NCBI RefSeq assembly: GCF_002836595.1
Contig: NZ_PJBB01000003.1
Coordinates: forward strand, 1,046,001-1,110,000
Direction of reading: 5' to 3'
Source: Tenacibaculum sp. Bg11-29
GTDB taxonomy: Bacteria; Bacteroidota; Bacteroidia; Flavobacteriales; Flavobacteriaceae
Length of the DNA stretch: 64,000 nt
Position 1 is the first letter of the stretch, and each line of letters begins with the position of its first letter. The notes below the pieces were generated by a model. That model made no database searches. It was not told the DNA's origin and saw nothing but the letters and a program-made list of their open reading frames with translations. A program made the translations under genes and the position numbers. Shown piece after piece: positions 9,056-18,337 of this stretch.

Positions 9056-9286
9056 ATGTTACAAATAATAAAGAAAATTCATAGAATTATTTACCCTATT
9101 TTAACAGTATTTTTCTTGTTAGTTCTAGATAGAGTATTCCATGTAGAGCCAGATTGGGTTCGAATAGCAGTAGCAATTGCTTTAGGATATTTTTTATCAC
9201 CAAGAAAAAAAATAATTCAAACAGAATCAGGAGAAAAGAAGCAATTAACGTGGATTTTTTTTAAAAAACCAATATTTCTAGATTAA
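9056..9286 (+). CDS. Small membrane protein of unknown function (76 aa)
   Basis: It has two predicted hydrophobic segments (about residues 10-25 and 33-48), a basic turn (SPRKK) and a polar C-terminus ending KKPIFLD. No family is recognised. It looks real because its stop overlaps the exodeoxyribonuclease start by one base (TAATG) and its codon use resembles its neighbours. The coupling suggests co-expression with that gene but says nothing about function. Confidence 0.7.
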   Translation: MLQIIKKIHRIIYPILTVFFLLVLDRVFHVEPDWVRIAVAIALGYFLSPRKKIIQTESGEKKQLTWIFFKKPIFLD

Positions 9287-10047
9287 TGAAAATAATCTCA
9301 TACAACGTAAACGGAATAAGAGCCGCTTTAAAAAAAGGATTTATAGATTGGTTAAAATCTGCTAATCCAGATGTGATTTGTATTCAAGAAACCAAAGCAC
9401 ATAAAGAACAGTTAGATGTAACGGAGTTTGAAAATGCAGGTTATCCTTACCATTATTGGTTTTCAGCACAAAAAAAGGGATACTCATCAGTAGCTATTTT
9501 TTGTAAAGAAGAGCCTAAACATATTGAATATGGAACAGGAATTGAATCGATGGATTTTGAAGGTAGAAACCTTCGTGTAGATTTTGATGAAGTCTCTGTA
9601 ATGAGTATGTATTTACCATCAGGTACAAACGCTACTAGGTTAGATTATAAGTTTAATTATATGGATGAGATCTTAGCATATGCAGCTGAGTTAAAAAAAA
9701 CGATTCCGAATTTAGTTATTTGTGGAGATTATAATATTTGTCATGAAGCAATAGATATTCATAATCCAAAAATGAAAGGAGTATCTGGTTTTTTGCCAGA
9801 AGAACGAGAATGGCTTACTAAGTTTATTGAAAGTGGATTTACTGATAGTTTTCGATTCTTAAATCCAGAAAGACAAGAATATTCTTGGTGGAGTTATCGA
9901 GCAAACTCTAGAGCAAATAATAAAGGATGGCGTTTAGATTACGCAATGGTTTCTGAACCATTACAGCGTAAAATTGCGAGAGCATATATTTTAACCGAAG
10001 CAAAACATTCAGATCATTGCCCAATTGTTGTTGAATTAGACTTATAA
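9286..10047 (+). CDS. xth: Exodeoxyribonuclease III (AP endonuclease)
   Basis: An Mg-dependent exonuclease/AP endonuclease of base excision repair, in the exonuclease-endonuclease-phosphatase fold. All signature positions are present: Asn7 in SYNVNG, Glu35 in CIQETK, the GDYNICH segment, WRLDYAM, and HSDHCPIV at 241-248 with the catalytic Asp-His. The 253 residues are the ExoA length. The start overlaps the preceding small membrane protein by one base. The next gene follows after 7 nt, so all three are probably on one transcript. Confidence 0.95.
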   Translation: MKIISYNVNGIRAALKKGFIDWLKSANPDVICIQETKAHKEQLDVTEFENAGYPYHYWFSAQKKGYSSVAIFCKEEPKHIEYGTGIESMDFEGRNLRVDFDEVSVMSMYLPSGTNATRLDYKFNYMDEILAYAAELKKTIPNLVICGDYNICHEAIDIHNPKMKGVSGFLPEEREWLTKFIESGFTDSFRFLNPERQEYSWWSYRANSRANNKGWRLDYAMVSEPLQRKIARAYILTEAKHSDHCPIVVELDL

Positions 10048-10054
10048 ATAAAAA

Positions 10055-11578
10055 ATGAGATACTTACTATTACTACTTTTTACGACCTCTTTTTTCGCTC
10101 AGCAAACAACAGATAGTATTTCTGTAAAGAAAGAAAATAGAACAATAGCTATCGATTCAAGTTTAATAGTAAAAGACGCTATTAAACCAAAAAAAGTAGC
10201 GGAATTGTTTTCTGATACTGATTTAAAAATTATTGATAGTTTATTAATTGAAGAAAAATTTAATTCATCGCTTTTTGATAGTATTCAATATGTAATTAGT
10301 GATAAAGATATTATTGGTAATACAACAACAATACTCTCTACCGATTTATTAAAAAAACGATTAAATGAATTAAACTTAAAAACACCATTTCATTTAGCAT
10401 ATAACCCTGCATTAGAAAAAGTAATAAATAGTTATTTAAAATATCGTAAAAAATACTACCCTGCTTTAATGGCAAGAGCACAGTATTATTTTCCGATGTT
10501 TGAGCAGTATTTAGATCAATTTGATGTTCCGTTAGAAATGAAATATTTAGCGATTGTAGAGTCGGCTTTACGACCAGCTGCTAAATCGAGAGTAGGAGCA
10601 ACTGGATTATGGCAGTTTATGTATGGTACAGGAATTCAATTTAACTTAAAAGTTAATTCGTATGTTGATGAGCGTCAAGATCCTGTAAAAGCAACAATAG
10701 CTGCTTGTAAATATTTGAGTAGATTATATAAAATTTTTGGGGATTGGGACTTAGCCTTAGCTGCTTATAACTCAGGACCAGGGAATGTTTCAAAAGCAAT
10801 AAAACGATCAGGAGGTTACCGAAATTACTGGAATATTCGTCCGTATTTACCTCGTGAAACTGCAGGATACGTACCAGCGTTTTATGCAACAATGTATATT
10901 TTTGAGCATGCAGAAGAACATGGAATTTATCCTAAAGCACCAAATATTTTTCATTTTGAAACTGATACTGTTCAAATAAAAAGAACAATTAGCTTCGATC
11001 AAATATCAGAAAAAACGAAGATTGACGCTGAGTTAATTTCATTCTTAAATCCATCGTATAAGCTAGATGTTATTCCGTATGTAAAAGATAAAAATTACGC
11101 AGTTAGATTGCCTCGAAGAAGCATGATAGAGTTTCTTGATAAAGAGAAGGATATCTATTTTTTAGCTAATGAAGATGATAACAAAAGAGAGAAACCATTA
11201 CCAAAGTATTTTGAGATGGATAGGCGTACACGCTATAAAGTGCGTAGTGGTGATTATTTAGGTAAAATAGCTAATAAGTTTGGGGTAAGAGTTAGCGATA
11301 TAAAACGTTGGAACGGTATGAGAAGTCACCGTTTAAAAATAGGACAACGTTTAAGTATTTATCCTAAAAGAATGGTTAAGACAAAGAAAGCGCCTAAAAA
11401 GAAATATAAACTTCCAACAGGAAAGCATGAGGTTTATGTTGTGCAAAATGGAGATTCGTTATGGACAATCTCTAAGAAATACCCGTCAGTTTCTATAGAG
11501 CAAATAAAAAAATGGAACAATATTTGGAGTGTAAAAAGTCTAAAGCCAGGAATGAAGCTTAAAATTTTTAAAGGCTAA
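10055..11578 (+). CDS. Lytic transglycosylase (MltD type) with two LysM domains
   Basis: A peptidoglycan lyase that cleaves between MurNAc and GlcNAc. A short signal peptide (MRYLLLLLFTTSFFA) directs it to the periplasm. The SLT domain contains IVESALRP with catalytic Glu169, GATGLWQFM, and the AYNSGPGNV motif near residue 240. Two LysM repeats follow: YKVRSGD at about 392-436, and VVQNGDSLWTISKK to the end at about 460-506. These bind glycan strands. The lack of a lipobox differs from E. coli MltD, which is a lipoprotein. It probably balances the penicillin-binding protein upstream, which is inference. Confidence 0.92.
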   Translation: MRYLLLLLFTTSFFAQQTTDSISVKKENRTIAIDSSLIVKDAIKPKKVAELFSDTDLKIIDSLLIEEKFNSSLFDSIQYVISDKDIIGNTTTILSTDLLKKRLNELNLKTPFHLAYNPALEKVINSYLKYRKKYYPALMARAQYYFPMFEQYLDQFDVPLEMKYLAIVESALRPAAKSRVGATGLWQFMYGTGIQFNLKVNSYVDERQDPVKATIAACKYLSRLYKIFGDWDLALAAYNSGPGNVSKAIKRSGGYRNYWNIRPYLPRETAGYVPAFYATMYIFEHAEEHGIYPKAPNIFHFETDTVQIKRTISFDQISEKTKIDAELISFLNPSYKLDVIPYVKDKNYAVRLPRRSMIEFLDKEKDIYFLANEDDNKREKPLPKYFEMDRRTRYKVRSGDYLGKIANKFGVRVSDIKRWNGMRSHRLKIGQRLSIYPKRMVKTKKAPKKKYKLPTGKHEVYVVQNGDSLWTISKKYPSVSIEQIKKWNNIWSVKSLKPGMKLKIFKG

Positions 11579-11612
11579 AAATACTACTAAACATTATAAA
11601 AAAATAAAAAAC

Positions 11613-12605
11613 ATGAGGAAAATAGCAACCATACTTGTTTTGGTATTCTTTGTAATATCATGTAAAACTGGTGATGATAAAGACAGTTATACTTTACCTA
11701 CGTCTAATGGGAATACCAATAGAATAATGGTGGTAACCAAAGGAGCAGATTGGGATGGTAAAATAGGAGATGCAATACGTACTGTATTTGGTGAGCATCA
11801 AGTTGGTTTACCACAACCAGAAACCTTATTGTCAGTAAGTCAGGTAGACCCAGTTGGTTTTAGTAGTTTTATGCGACATGGAAAAGCTGTTTTAATTCTT
11901 AAAAGAGGTGTAAAAGAAGGAATTACTGTACAGAAAAATAGATATGCGACACCTCAAATTATAGTTCATGCTACAGCTAAAGATGAAGCGGGCTTATTAA
12001 AAATTTTAAACAAAAGAGGAAAAGAAATTATTAAATTGTTTAAGGATGAGGATATTAGGTTTACACAACGTCTCTTTAAAAAAGACCGTATAGATGAAAC
12101 TAAATTTAAAACAATTAAAAGCATAGGATTAACATTAGATATTCCAAAAAGATATAGATTAGTTGAAGATACAGGTGAATTTATTTGGTTTCGTCAGCAT
12201 TTAAAAAGTGGTATCGCTAGAGGAGATGGTACTAACAATATTTTAATATATAGTATCCCATTAGAAGATGAAAATAAAATTGCGGATAATATTACAGCTG
12301 TACGTGATACAATAGGTAAAAAGTATATACCTGGTAGTAAAGAAGGAATGTATATGATTACAGAACAGGCATATACACCATTTACTTTTGATGCTGAAAT
12401 TGATGGTAAAAAAGCTTACGAAACAAGAGGTAAATGGGAAGTTAAAAACGATTTTATGGCAGGTCCTTTTATCAATTATACTATAATCGATAAAAAGAAT
12501 AATCGATTAGTAATTTTTGAAGGATTTACATACGCACCATCTGTTAATAAACGTGATTTTCTTTTTGAATTAGAGGCCATTGCAAAATCAATGAAAATAA
12601 ATTAA
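11613..12605 (+). CDS. DUF4837 family lipoprotein
   Basis: A Bacteroidota-specific lipoprotein of unknown function. The signal peptide ends in the lipobox VISC (Cys17), followed by an Asp-rich flexible stretch. The body contains NRIMVVTKGADWDGKIGDAI, PQPETLLSVSQVDP and FIWFRQHL, recognised as DUF4837. The 330 residues are normal for the family. It lies 34 nt behind the LysM transglycosylase and is closed by a terminator, making it the last gene of this long run. It may act in envelope maintenance, going only by its position. Confidence 0.85.
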   Translation: MRKIATILVLVFFVISCKTGDDKDSYTLPTSNGNTNRIMVVTKGADWDGKIGDAIRTVFGEHQVGLPQPETLLSVSQVDPVGFSSFMRHGKAVLILKRGVKEGITVQKNRYATPQIIVHATAKDEAGLLKILNKRGKEIIKLFKDEDIRFTQRLFKKDRIDETKFKTIKSIGLTLDIPKRYRLVEDTGEFIWFRQHLKSGIARGDGTNNILIYSIPLEDENKIADNITAVRDTIGKKYIPGSKEGMYMITEQAYTPFTFDAEIDGKKAYETRGKWEVKNDFMAGPFINYTIIDKKNNRLVIFEGFTYAPSVNKRDFLFELEAIAKSMKIN

Positions 12606-12633
12606 TTGTAACCTTAATTATGAGTTTACTTAT

Positions 12634-12663
12634 AAGCATCAACTTTTTAGTTGATGCTTTTTC
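12634..12663 (+). terminator. Rho-independent terminator
   Basis: An 11-bp perfect stem (AAGCATCAACT with its complement, 12634-12644 with 12649-12659), a TTTT loop and a T tail. It ends the ricT-to-DUF4837 gene run. Confidence 0.88.
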
Positions 12664-12665
12664 GT

Positions 12666-12673
12666 TATATTTG
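12666..12673 (+). promoter_or_regulatory. -7 box upstream of the DUF1761 gene
   Basis: TATATTTG matches TAnnTTTG 26 nt before the ATG at 12700, immediately behind the terminator. The -33 region falls inside the terminator hairpin and has no TTG. Confidence 0.6.
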
Positions 12674-12699
12674 AGTAGATTAACTATAAACTTTTTATA

Positions 12700-13200
12700 A
12701 TGGAAACAAACTATTTAGCACTTTTAGGTGCAGCTTTTATTCCTATGATTATGGGATTTCTTTGGTATGGCCCTATGTTATTTCAAGACAAATGGATGAA
12801 AGAAATGAATTTTACTAAGAAAGATCTAGAAGGTGGCAATATGTTACTAATCTTTGGGCTTAGTTTTGTATTTAGTTTATTAATTGCTTTTTTTATGCAG
12901 TTTTTAGTGATACATCAATTTGGAGTTTATCAAACTTTAGCAGGCGAACCAGAATTTATGAATGGATCTGGAAAAGGATTTACGTATTTTCAAGAGTTTA
13001 TGAGTAATTTTGGTGACCGTTTTAGAACTTTTAAACACGGAGCATTACATGGAGTTATAACGGGTTTGTTTTTTGTATTGCCAATTATAGGAACAAAATC
13101 TTTATTTGAAAGAAAAAGCTTTAAATATGTTGCAATCAATGTAGGATATTGGGTTGTAACACTAGCTTTAATGGGAGGTGTAATTTGTCAATGGGTGTAA
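12700..13200 (+). CDS. DUF1761 domain-containing membrane protein
   Basis: A predicted inner-membrane protein of 166 residues with about four hydrophobic helices (residues 5-25, 48-70, 115-130, 145-163). The start METNYLALLGAAFIPMIMGF followed by LWYGPMLFQDKWMKE is the DUF1761 pattern. Function is unknown. It is a single-gene unit: its own -7 box lies upstream and terminators with very similar stems flank it on both sides. Confidence 0.85.
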   Translation: METNYLALLGAAFIPMIMGFLWYGPMLFQDKWMKEMNFTKKDLEGGNMLLIFGLSFVFSLLIAFFMQFLVIHQFGVYQTLAGEPEFMNGSGKGFTYFQEFMSNFGDRFRTFKHGALHGVITGLFFVLPIIGTKSLFERKSFKYVAINVGYWVVTLALMGGVICQWV

Positions 13201-13224
13201 GTAACAAATGTATATACAATATGT

Positions 13225-13259
13225 AAAAAGCATCAATTTTTAAAATTGATGCTTTTTTT
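13225..13259 (+). terminator. Rho-independent terminator
   Basis: A long near-perfect stem with GCATCAATTT/AAATTGATGC core (13225-13240 with 13242-13257), flanked by A and T tracts. It could act on both strands. Confidence 0.85.
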
Positions 13260-13315
13260 ATGTAACAAATAGTTAACGAAACATACTTATAAACAATCAA
13301 TTAATAACTAACCAA

Positions 13316-14794
13316 ATGATTACACATTTTTTTAATTTAGAATGGAAACAATATTTTCGATCTTCTTATTGGCAAAAAAGCATTGGAATTAAAATTCTTT
13401 TAGGTTTTTTTGGATTAATTATGTTAGCATACATGTTACTCATCGGGTTCTTTTTATTTAAAGGAGTTCAGAAGATATTTCCAGACCAAGACCCTTTTTT
13501 AATAGTAAATAGTTTTTTATTCTTTTGGGTTTTAGGAGATTTAATAATGCGTTTTTTCCTTCAGAAATTACCAATTATAACAGTAAAACCATTATTAACA
13601 TTACCTATTAAAAGAAGTAAAATTGTAAATTATGTTTTAGGTAAATCAGCAATATCTTTTTTTAATTTTTTACCGCTTTTTGCTATTATCCCTTTTGGTG
13701 TCAATTTAGTATTAGAAGGCTATGATATTACAGAAACAGTTGTTTGGGTAGTTTCATTAATGATAATTGTATTAATAGTAAATTTTTTAAATTTTATTAT
13801 TGAAAATTTGACAGCAAAAACTGATCTGTCGTTTTTACCCTTAATAGCTATTTCAGGAAGTATTTTTGCATTAGATTATTTTCAACTGGTTTCTTTTTCA
13901 GAGTTAGTATCTAATGGAATTTTAGCAATTACTAAAAACCCAGTATTAATACTTGTACTAATAGCAATTCTAATAATTCTATATTATTACAATTACATTA
14001 TTTTAAAAAATAAATTATATGTTGATAGTGCTGTAGATACAAAAATAGAAGAAGCAAAGCCTACAGATTTGGCTTGGACAAATAGGTTTGGTGATATTGC
14101 ACCATTTATGCAGTTAGATTTAAAGTTATTAATGAGAAATAAACGATCAAAATCAACCTTGCCAATTTTAGTGATAGGTCTTCTATATGGTTTATTCTTT
14201 TACCCTCAGCCAGAATATGCCGATAAAGAATTCTTTTTTGCGTTTATAGGTATATTTTCAACAGGAGCATTCTTAATTAATTTTGGTCAATTTATTCCTG
14301 CTTGGGATAGTGGTTATTACAAAATGCTAATGAGTCAGAATTTTAAATATGAACGTTATTTAAAATCTAAGTTCACCTTAATGGCCATTAGTGTAATAAT
14401 CTTGTTTGTTTTAGGAATACCTTATGTGTATTTCGGGTGGAAAATTTTAGTAGCACATTTTGCAGCTGCTATTTACAATATTGGTGTAAACTCACATGTA
14501 ATTATGTATGGAGGTTCGTTTAATCGAAAAAAAATAAATTTAGATCAAAAAGCAGCTTTTAATTATCAAGGAACAGGAGCAGTTCAGTGGTTAATAGGTA
14601 TCCCGCTAATGGTAGTTCCTATGGCATTATTTGCATTCGTAAATTGGTTGGTAAATTTTGAAGTAGCAATTACAGTTTTAATCGTTTTAGGATTAACAGG
14701 TATTGTACTTCATGAAAAATTAATGAAAGCAATTACAAAAACTTATGTAGCCAAAAAATATGCTATGATTAACGCATTTGATCAAGAAAATTAA
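13316..14794 (+). CDS. DUF5687 family protein, probable ABC transporter permease
   Basis: An integral membrane protein of 492 residues with about ten to twelve hydrophobic segments and the N-terminus MITHFFNLEWKQYFRSSYWQ typical of the Bacteroidota DUF5687 family. It sits 11 nt before an ABC ATPase gene. The simplest reading is an exporter with this protein as the membrane part. The substrate is unknown. A soluble loop of about 40 residues around residues 235-275 (EEAKPTDLAWTNRF) probably faces the cytoplasm. Confidence 0.8.
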   Translation: MITHFFNLEWKQYFRSSYWQKSIGIKILLGFFGLIMLAYMLLIGFFLFKGVQKIFPDQDPFLIVNSFLFFWVLGDLIMRFFLQKLPIITVKPLLTLPIKRSKIVNYVLGKSAISFFNFLPLFAIIPFGVNLVLEGYDITETVVWVVSLMIIVLIVNFLNFIIENLTAKTDLSFLPLIAISGSIFALDYFQLVSFSELVSNGILAITKNPVLILVLIAILIILYYYNYIILKNKLYVDSAVDTKIEEAKPTDLAWTNRFGDIAPFMQLDLKLLMRNKRSKSTLPILVIGLLYGLFFYPQPEYADKEFFFAFIGIFSTGAFLINFGQFIPAWDSGYYKMLMSQNFKYERYLKSKFTLMAISVIILFVLGIPYVYFGWKILVAHFAAAIYNIGVNSHVIMYGGSFNRKKINLDQKAAFNYQGTGAVQWLIGIPLMVVPMALFAFVNWLVNFEVAITVLIVLGLTGIVLHEKLMKAITKTYVAKKYAMINAFDQEN

Positions 14795-14805
14795 TACAAG
14801 AAATT

Positions 14806-15501
14806 ATGATACAAACAATAAATCTTACAAAAAAATACGGAGCCTCTCAAGTTTTAAATATTGAAAGTCTAGAAATTCCAAAAGGACAAAGTTTTGGTTT
14901 GGTAGGGAATAATGGAGCAGGTAAAACAACATATTTTAATATTTTATTAGACTTAATCCGTCCGACTACTGGTGAAATAGTAAATAACAAAATTGTAGTA
15001 AATAAAAGTGAAGATTGGAAAACCTTTACGGGCTCTTTTATTGATGAATCTTTTTTAATAGGATATTTAACACCTCAAGAATATTTTGAATTTATTGGTG
15101 ATTTACGAGGGATGAATAAAGCCGATGTAAAAGCGTTTGTAAGTAAGTTTAAAGAATTTTTTAATGATGAGATTTTAGGAAAGAAAAAGTACTTACGAGA
15201 TCTAAGTAAAGGAAATCAAAAAAAAGCAGGAATTGTAGCTGCAATGATGGGAAACCCACAAGTAATAATTTTAGACGAACCCTTTGCTAATTTAGATCCA
15301 ACAACTCAAATTAGATTAAAAAATATGTTGAAATCTTTAACAGATAATAAAGAAGTTACAATATTAATCTCTAGTCATGATTTAAGCCATGTAACTGATG
15401 TTTGTGAACGAATAGTTGTCTTAGATAAAGGTAATTTGGTAAAAGATATTAATACTTCACCAGAAACTTTAAAAGAATTAGAAAGCTATTTTTCTGTTTA
15501 A
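14806..15501 (+). CDS. ABC transporter ATP-binding protein
   Basis: A single nucleotide-binding domain of 231 residues. Walker A is GNNGAGKTT near residue 34, the signature is LSKGNQKKAG (a variant of LSGGQ common in exporters of this class), Walker B is VIILDEPFANLDP, and the switch histidine is in ISSHDLSH. It pairs with the DUF5687 permease just upstream to power transport across the inner membrane. The cargo is not identifiable. Confidence 0.92.
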   Translation: MIQTINLTKKYGASQVLNIESLEIPKGQSFGLVGNNGAGKTTYFNILLDLIRPTTGEIVNNKIVVNKSEDWKTFTGSFIDESFLIGYLTPQEYFEFIGDLRGMNKADVKAFVSKFKEFFNDEILGKKKYLRDLSKGNQKKAGIVAAMMGNPQVIILDEPFANLDPTTQIRLKNMLKSLTDNKEVTILISSHDLSHVTDVCERIVVLDKGNLVKDINTSPETLKELESYFSV

Positions 15502-15624
15502 ATATAATAAATTATACAGGCTAAAAAAAAGTTAAAGGCAAGAGTAAATGTGTTTTTTAATAGCCTAGACATATTTTAAATCTTATAAGGTGCCTAAAAA
15601 TTATCTTTTTATTGCTATTTTTAC

Positions 15625-15673
15625 GCTTTTACGTACAATAAACTTATTAATATTACTGTTGTACAGTAAAAGC
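15625..15673 (+). promoter_or_regulatory. Leader hairpin immediately upstream of sprE/porW
   Basis: GCTTTTACGTACAA (15625-15638) pairs with the complement at 15659-15673 with one bulged base and a 20-nt AT-rich loop. It ends 8 nt before the ATG at 15682. A weak -7-like sequence, TATTTTTA, lies at 15616-15623, so the hairpin could form at the very 5' end of the mRNA. Confidence 0.5.
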
Positions 15674-15681
15674 ATAACTAT

Positions 15682-17910
15682 ATGAAAAAACTATCTAAAT
15701 TCTTAGTTTTCAATCTTCTTTTAGCTATTGTGTATTCATGTAGCGTAAAAAAAGATGCTTTTTTAAATCGAAATTTTCATGCACTAACTACAAAGTATAA
15801 CATACTTTTTAATGGAGAGCAAGCATATTTAAAGGGTTTAGAAGAGGTTGAAAACAAACATAAAGATAACTTTTGGAAGCGCTTACAATTAGAACCAATT
15901 ACTTTTGATGAAAAAGAGATAGTATTATCTGCAATACAACCTGGTACTGGTTTTAACGATGAAGAAGAAGAGGAGGTTGAAGTTTTAACATTATTTGATA
16001 AAGCGGAAGAAAAAGCGGTAAAAGCAATTCAAAAACATTCAATGAATGTGAATGGATATGAGAAAAATCGCCAAATTGACGATGCTTATTTATTACTAGG
16101 AAAATCGAGATATTATACACAACGTTTTATTCCTGCAATAGAATCTTTTAACTATATCATAGCAAATTATCCCAATGCAAGTTTAATTAATGAGACAAAA
16201 ATTTGGAGAGCAAAAACGAATATTCGTTTAGATAATGAAAAACTAGCAATAGAATCTTTAAAGTTTTTGTTGGAAGTTGAAGAAAACGAAGAAGAACTAC
16301 CTGACGTAATAAGAGAACAAGCTCACACTGCAATGGCAATGGCGTATCAAAAAACAGATACGATTCAAAAAGTAATAGCACATTTAACAGCAGCGTCAAA
16401 AATATTTAAGAATAAAGAACAGTCTGCACGTAATATGTTTGTCTTAGGGCAAATCTATAGCGAGTTAAATTACAGAGATTCTGCAAGAGTAGTATTTAAT
16501 AAATTAGCAAGTACTAAAAAAGCGCCTTATAAATACCGTATTCGAGCAAATATTGAAATGGCTAAAAATACTGAAAACGATTCAGCATCTATAGTCGTAT
16601 TAGCTAAACTAAAAAAGCTAATTAGAAATTCGGATAATCGTAAGTTTTTAAACGCTTTATATTATCAAGCAGGAGTTTTAGAAGTAGGAAGAAACAATAC
16701 AGACAAAGCTATTGGGTATTTTAAGAAATCATTACAAGCGAAAAATAATAATAATTATCAAAAAACATATGCTTATGAACGGTTAGGTAATATTGCATTT
16801 GATAAAGAAGCATATTTATTGGCAGGTTCATATTACGATAGTGTTTTACAAGCGACTTCAAAAGAGTTTGATCAAGAGAAAAGAATTAGAAGGGTTAGAA
16901 GAAAAAACAGAGGGTTAACTACTCTAAGAAAGTATGAAGATCTTGTTAAAGATAATGATAGCATTCTTAAATTAGTTGCTATGAATGTCGATGAACGAAC
17001 ATTGTTCTTTGAAAATTACATAGAGAAGATAAAGAAAGAAGATGAAGAAAAACAACAGTTGTTATTAAATGCTCAAAATTTTGGAAGTTCTTTTGGTGGT
17101 GGAACATCAATAAACAATAAAAGTAACAAAGGGAAATGGTATTTTTATAATACCCAAGCCTTAGGTTTTGGTAAAGCTGATTTTCAAAAAACATGGGGTA
17201 CGCGTCCTTTAGAAGATAATTGGAGATTATCAGATAAATCGACAAGTATAAGCAACGATATTGTAGAAGAATCTACAGAGCCTGTTGTAAACAAACGATA
17301 TGAGTTAAGTACGTATTTAGATGAAATACCAACAGATAAAAATGTAATAACTAAATTAACTAAAACACGTAATGACGCTTTATATCAATTAGGCTTAATT
17401 TATAAAGAGCAGTTCAAAAATACGAGTCTTGCAATTAAAAATTTAGAGCGTTTTCAAAAAGAGCAATTAAATACAGATTTAGAGCTGTCAATAAGCTATC
17501 ATTTATATCAAATATATACTGATGTGAATAATGTTGAGAAGTCAAAAAAATATAAGAATCTTATTTTAAATAAGTACCCGGAAACTACTTTTGCTCAAGT
17601 AATAGTAAACCCTACTAAAAAATTAACAACAGCGAAAAAAGAAGATGTCGTTTTGAATAAATATAAAGAAGTTTATTATTTATATAAAAAAAATAAGTTT
17701 GAAGAAACTGTACGTGAGATAGACAGTTTTTCAATCGCTTCAAGTAATTCGAAATTAATCCCTAAATTTGCACTTTTAAAGGCTCTGTCTATAGGGAAGT
17801 ACAAAAGTAGAGATCTCTATAAAAAAGCATTAGAATTCGTTGCAATTGGTTATGCAAATAAAGAAGAAGGTGTAAAGGCGAAAGAAATATTAGCACAGTT
17901 AAAGAAGTAA
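15682..17910 (+). CDS. sprE: Type IX secretion/gliding lipoprotein SprE (PorW)
   Basis: A TPR-rich lipoprotein needed for type IX secretion and gliding, thought to bridge periplasmic and outer-membrane parts of the machinery. The signal ends at AIVYSC (Cys20), then SVKKDAFLNRNFHALTTKYN, which is highly characteristic. The 742 residues are helical repeats throughout, with pairs such as DDAYLLLGKSRYYTQRFIPA and YQLGLIYKEQFKN. Acidic and Asn/Ser-rich linkers lie near residues 93-102 and 455-480. The leader carries a hairpin. Bactofilin and the atp genes follow closely. The T9SS core genes (gldKLMN, porV) are not in the window. Confidence 0.9.
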   Translation: MKKLSKFLVFNLLLAIVYSCSVKKDAFLNRNFHALTTKYNILFNGEQAYLKGLEEVENKHKDNFWKRLQLEPITFDEKEIVLSAIQPGTGFNDEEEEEVEVLTLFDKAEEKAVKAIQKHSMNVNGYEKNRQIDDAYLLLGKSRYYTQRFIPAIESFNYIIANYPNASLINETKIWRAKTNIRLDNEKLAIESLKFLLEVEENEEELPDVIREQAHTAMAMAYQKTDTIQKVIAHLTAASKIFKNKEQSARNMFVLGQIYSELNYRDSARVVFNKLASTKKAPYKYRIRANIEMAKNTENDSASIVVLAKLKKLIRNSDNRKFLNALYYQAGVLEVGRNNTDKAIGYFKKSLQAKNNNNYQKTYAYERLGNIAFDKEAYLLAGSYYDSVLQATSKEFDQEKRIRRVRRKNRGLTTLRKYEDLVKDNDSILKLVAMNVDERTLFFENYIEKIKKEDEEKQQLLLNAQNFGSSFGGGTSINNKSNKGKWYFYNTQALGFGKADFQKTWGTRPLEDNWRLSDKSTSISNDIVEESTEPVVNKRYELSTYLDEIPTDKNVITKLTKTRNDALYQLGLIYKEQFKNTSLAIKNLERFQKEQLNTDLELSISYHLYQIYTDVNNVEKSKKYKNLILNKYPETTFAQVIVNPTKKLTTAKKEDVVLNKYKEVYYLYKKNKFEETVREIDSFSIASSNSKLIPKFALLKALSIGKYKSRDLYKKALEFVAIGYANKEEGVKAKEILAQLKK

Positions 17911-17929
17911 AACCCAAATTCCCCTAAAT

Positions 17930-18337
17930 ATGTTTAGTAAAGAAAGTAAGAAAACAAATGAGAATAAAGTTTCAGAAAGAAATATAGTAGGTAAAAACAC
18001 ACAGATCTCTGGAGAGATTATTTCAGAAGGTGATTTTAGAATTGACGGAACTTTAGAAGGAACCATTAAAACCAATGGTAGGGTTATTATTGGAGAAACA
18101 GGATTTATTAAAGGTAAGGTAGAGTGTACAAATGCCGATATTGAAGGTAAATTCTCTGGAGAATTAATAGTTTCAAATACATTAACTGTAAAAACTTCAG
18201 CAAATATTAATGGAGATGTTATTATAGGTAAGCTTTCAGTAGAGCCAGGTGCTTCATTTAATGCAACTTGTTCAATGAAAGGAGCCGTAAAAGAAATGAA
18301 AAATAATGAGCAAAAAGGCAAAGAAAAAACCGCTTAA
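17930..18337 (+). CDS. Bactofilin family polymer-forming protein
   Basis: A 135-residue bactofilin. The central region is a run of short beta-helix turns rich in Gly, Ile and Val (ISGEIISEGDFRIDGTLEG, IKTNGRVIIGETGFI, KGKVECTNADIEG). Polar, disordered ends flank it, as in the family. Bactofilins form nucleotide-free filaments that scaffold envelope and peptidoglycan enzymes. It starts 19 nt after sprE, and its last 32 nt overlap the next gene in another frame. Its leader contains a CCCC run before the ATG. Confidence 0.9.
   Translation: MFSKESKKTNENKVSERNIVGKNTQISGEIISEGDFRIDGTLEGTIKTNGRVIIGETGFIKGKVECTNADIEGKFSGELIVSNTLTVKTSANINGDVIIGKLSVEPGASFNATCSMKGAVKEMKNNEQKGKEKTA

Noticed and set aside
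15518..15566. Terminator behind the ABC ATPase gene (AGGCTA with TAGCCT)
   Set aside because: The pairing is only six bases plus A/T tracts with a long loop and no T tail; too weak to call.
17899..18321. Minus-strand frame of about 140 codons opposite bactofilin
   Set aside because: Bactofilin is clearly recognisable on the plus strand and the antisense product has no domain features.
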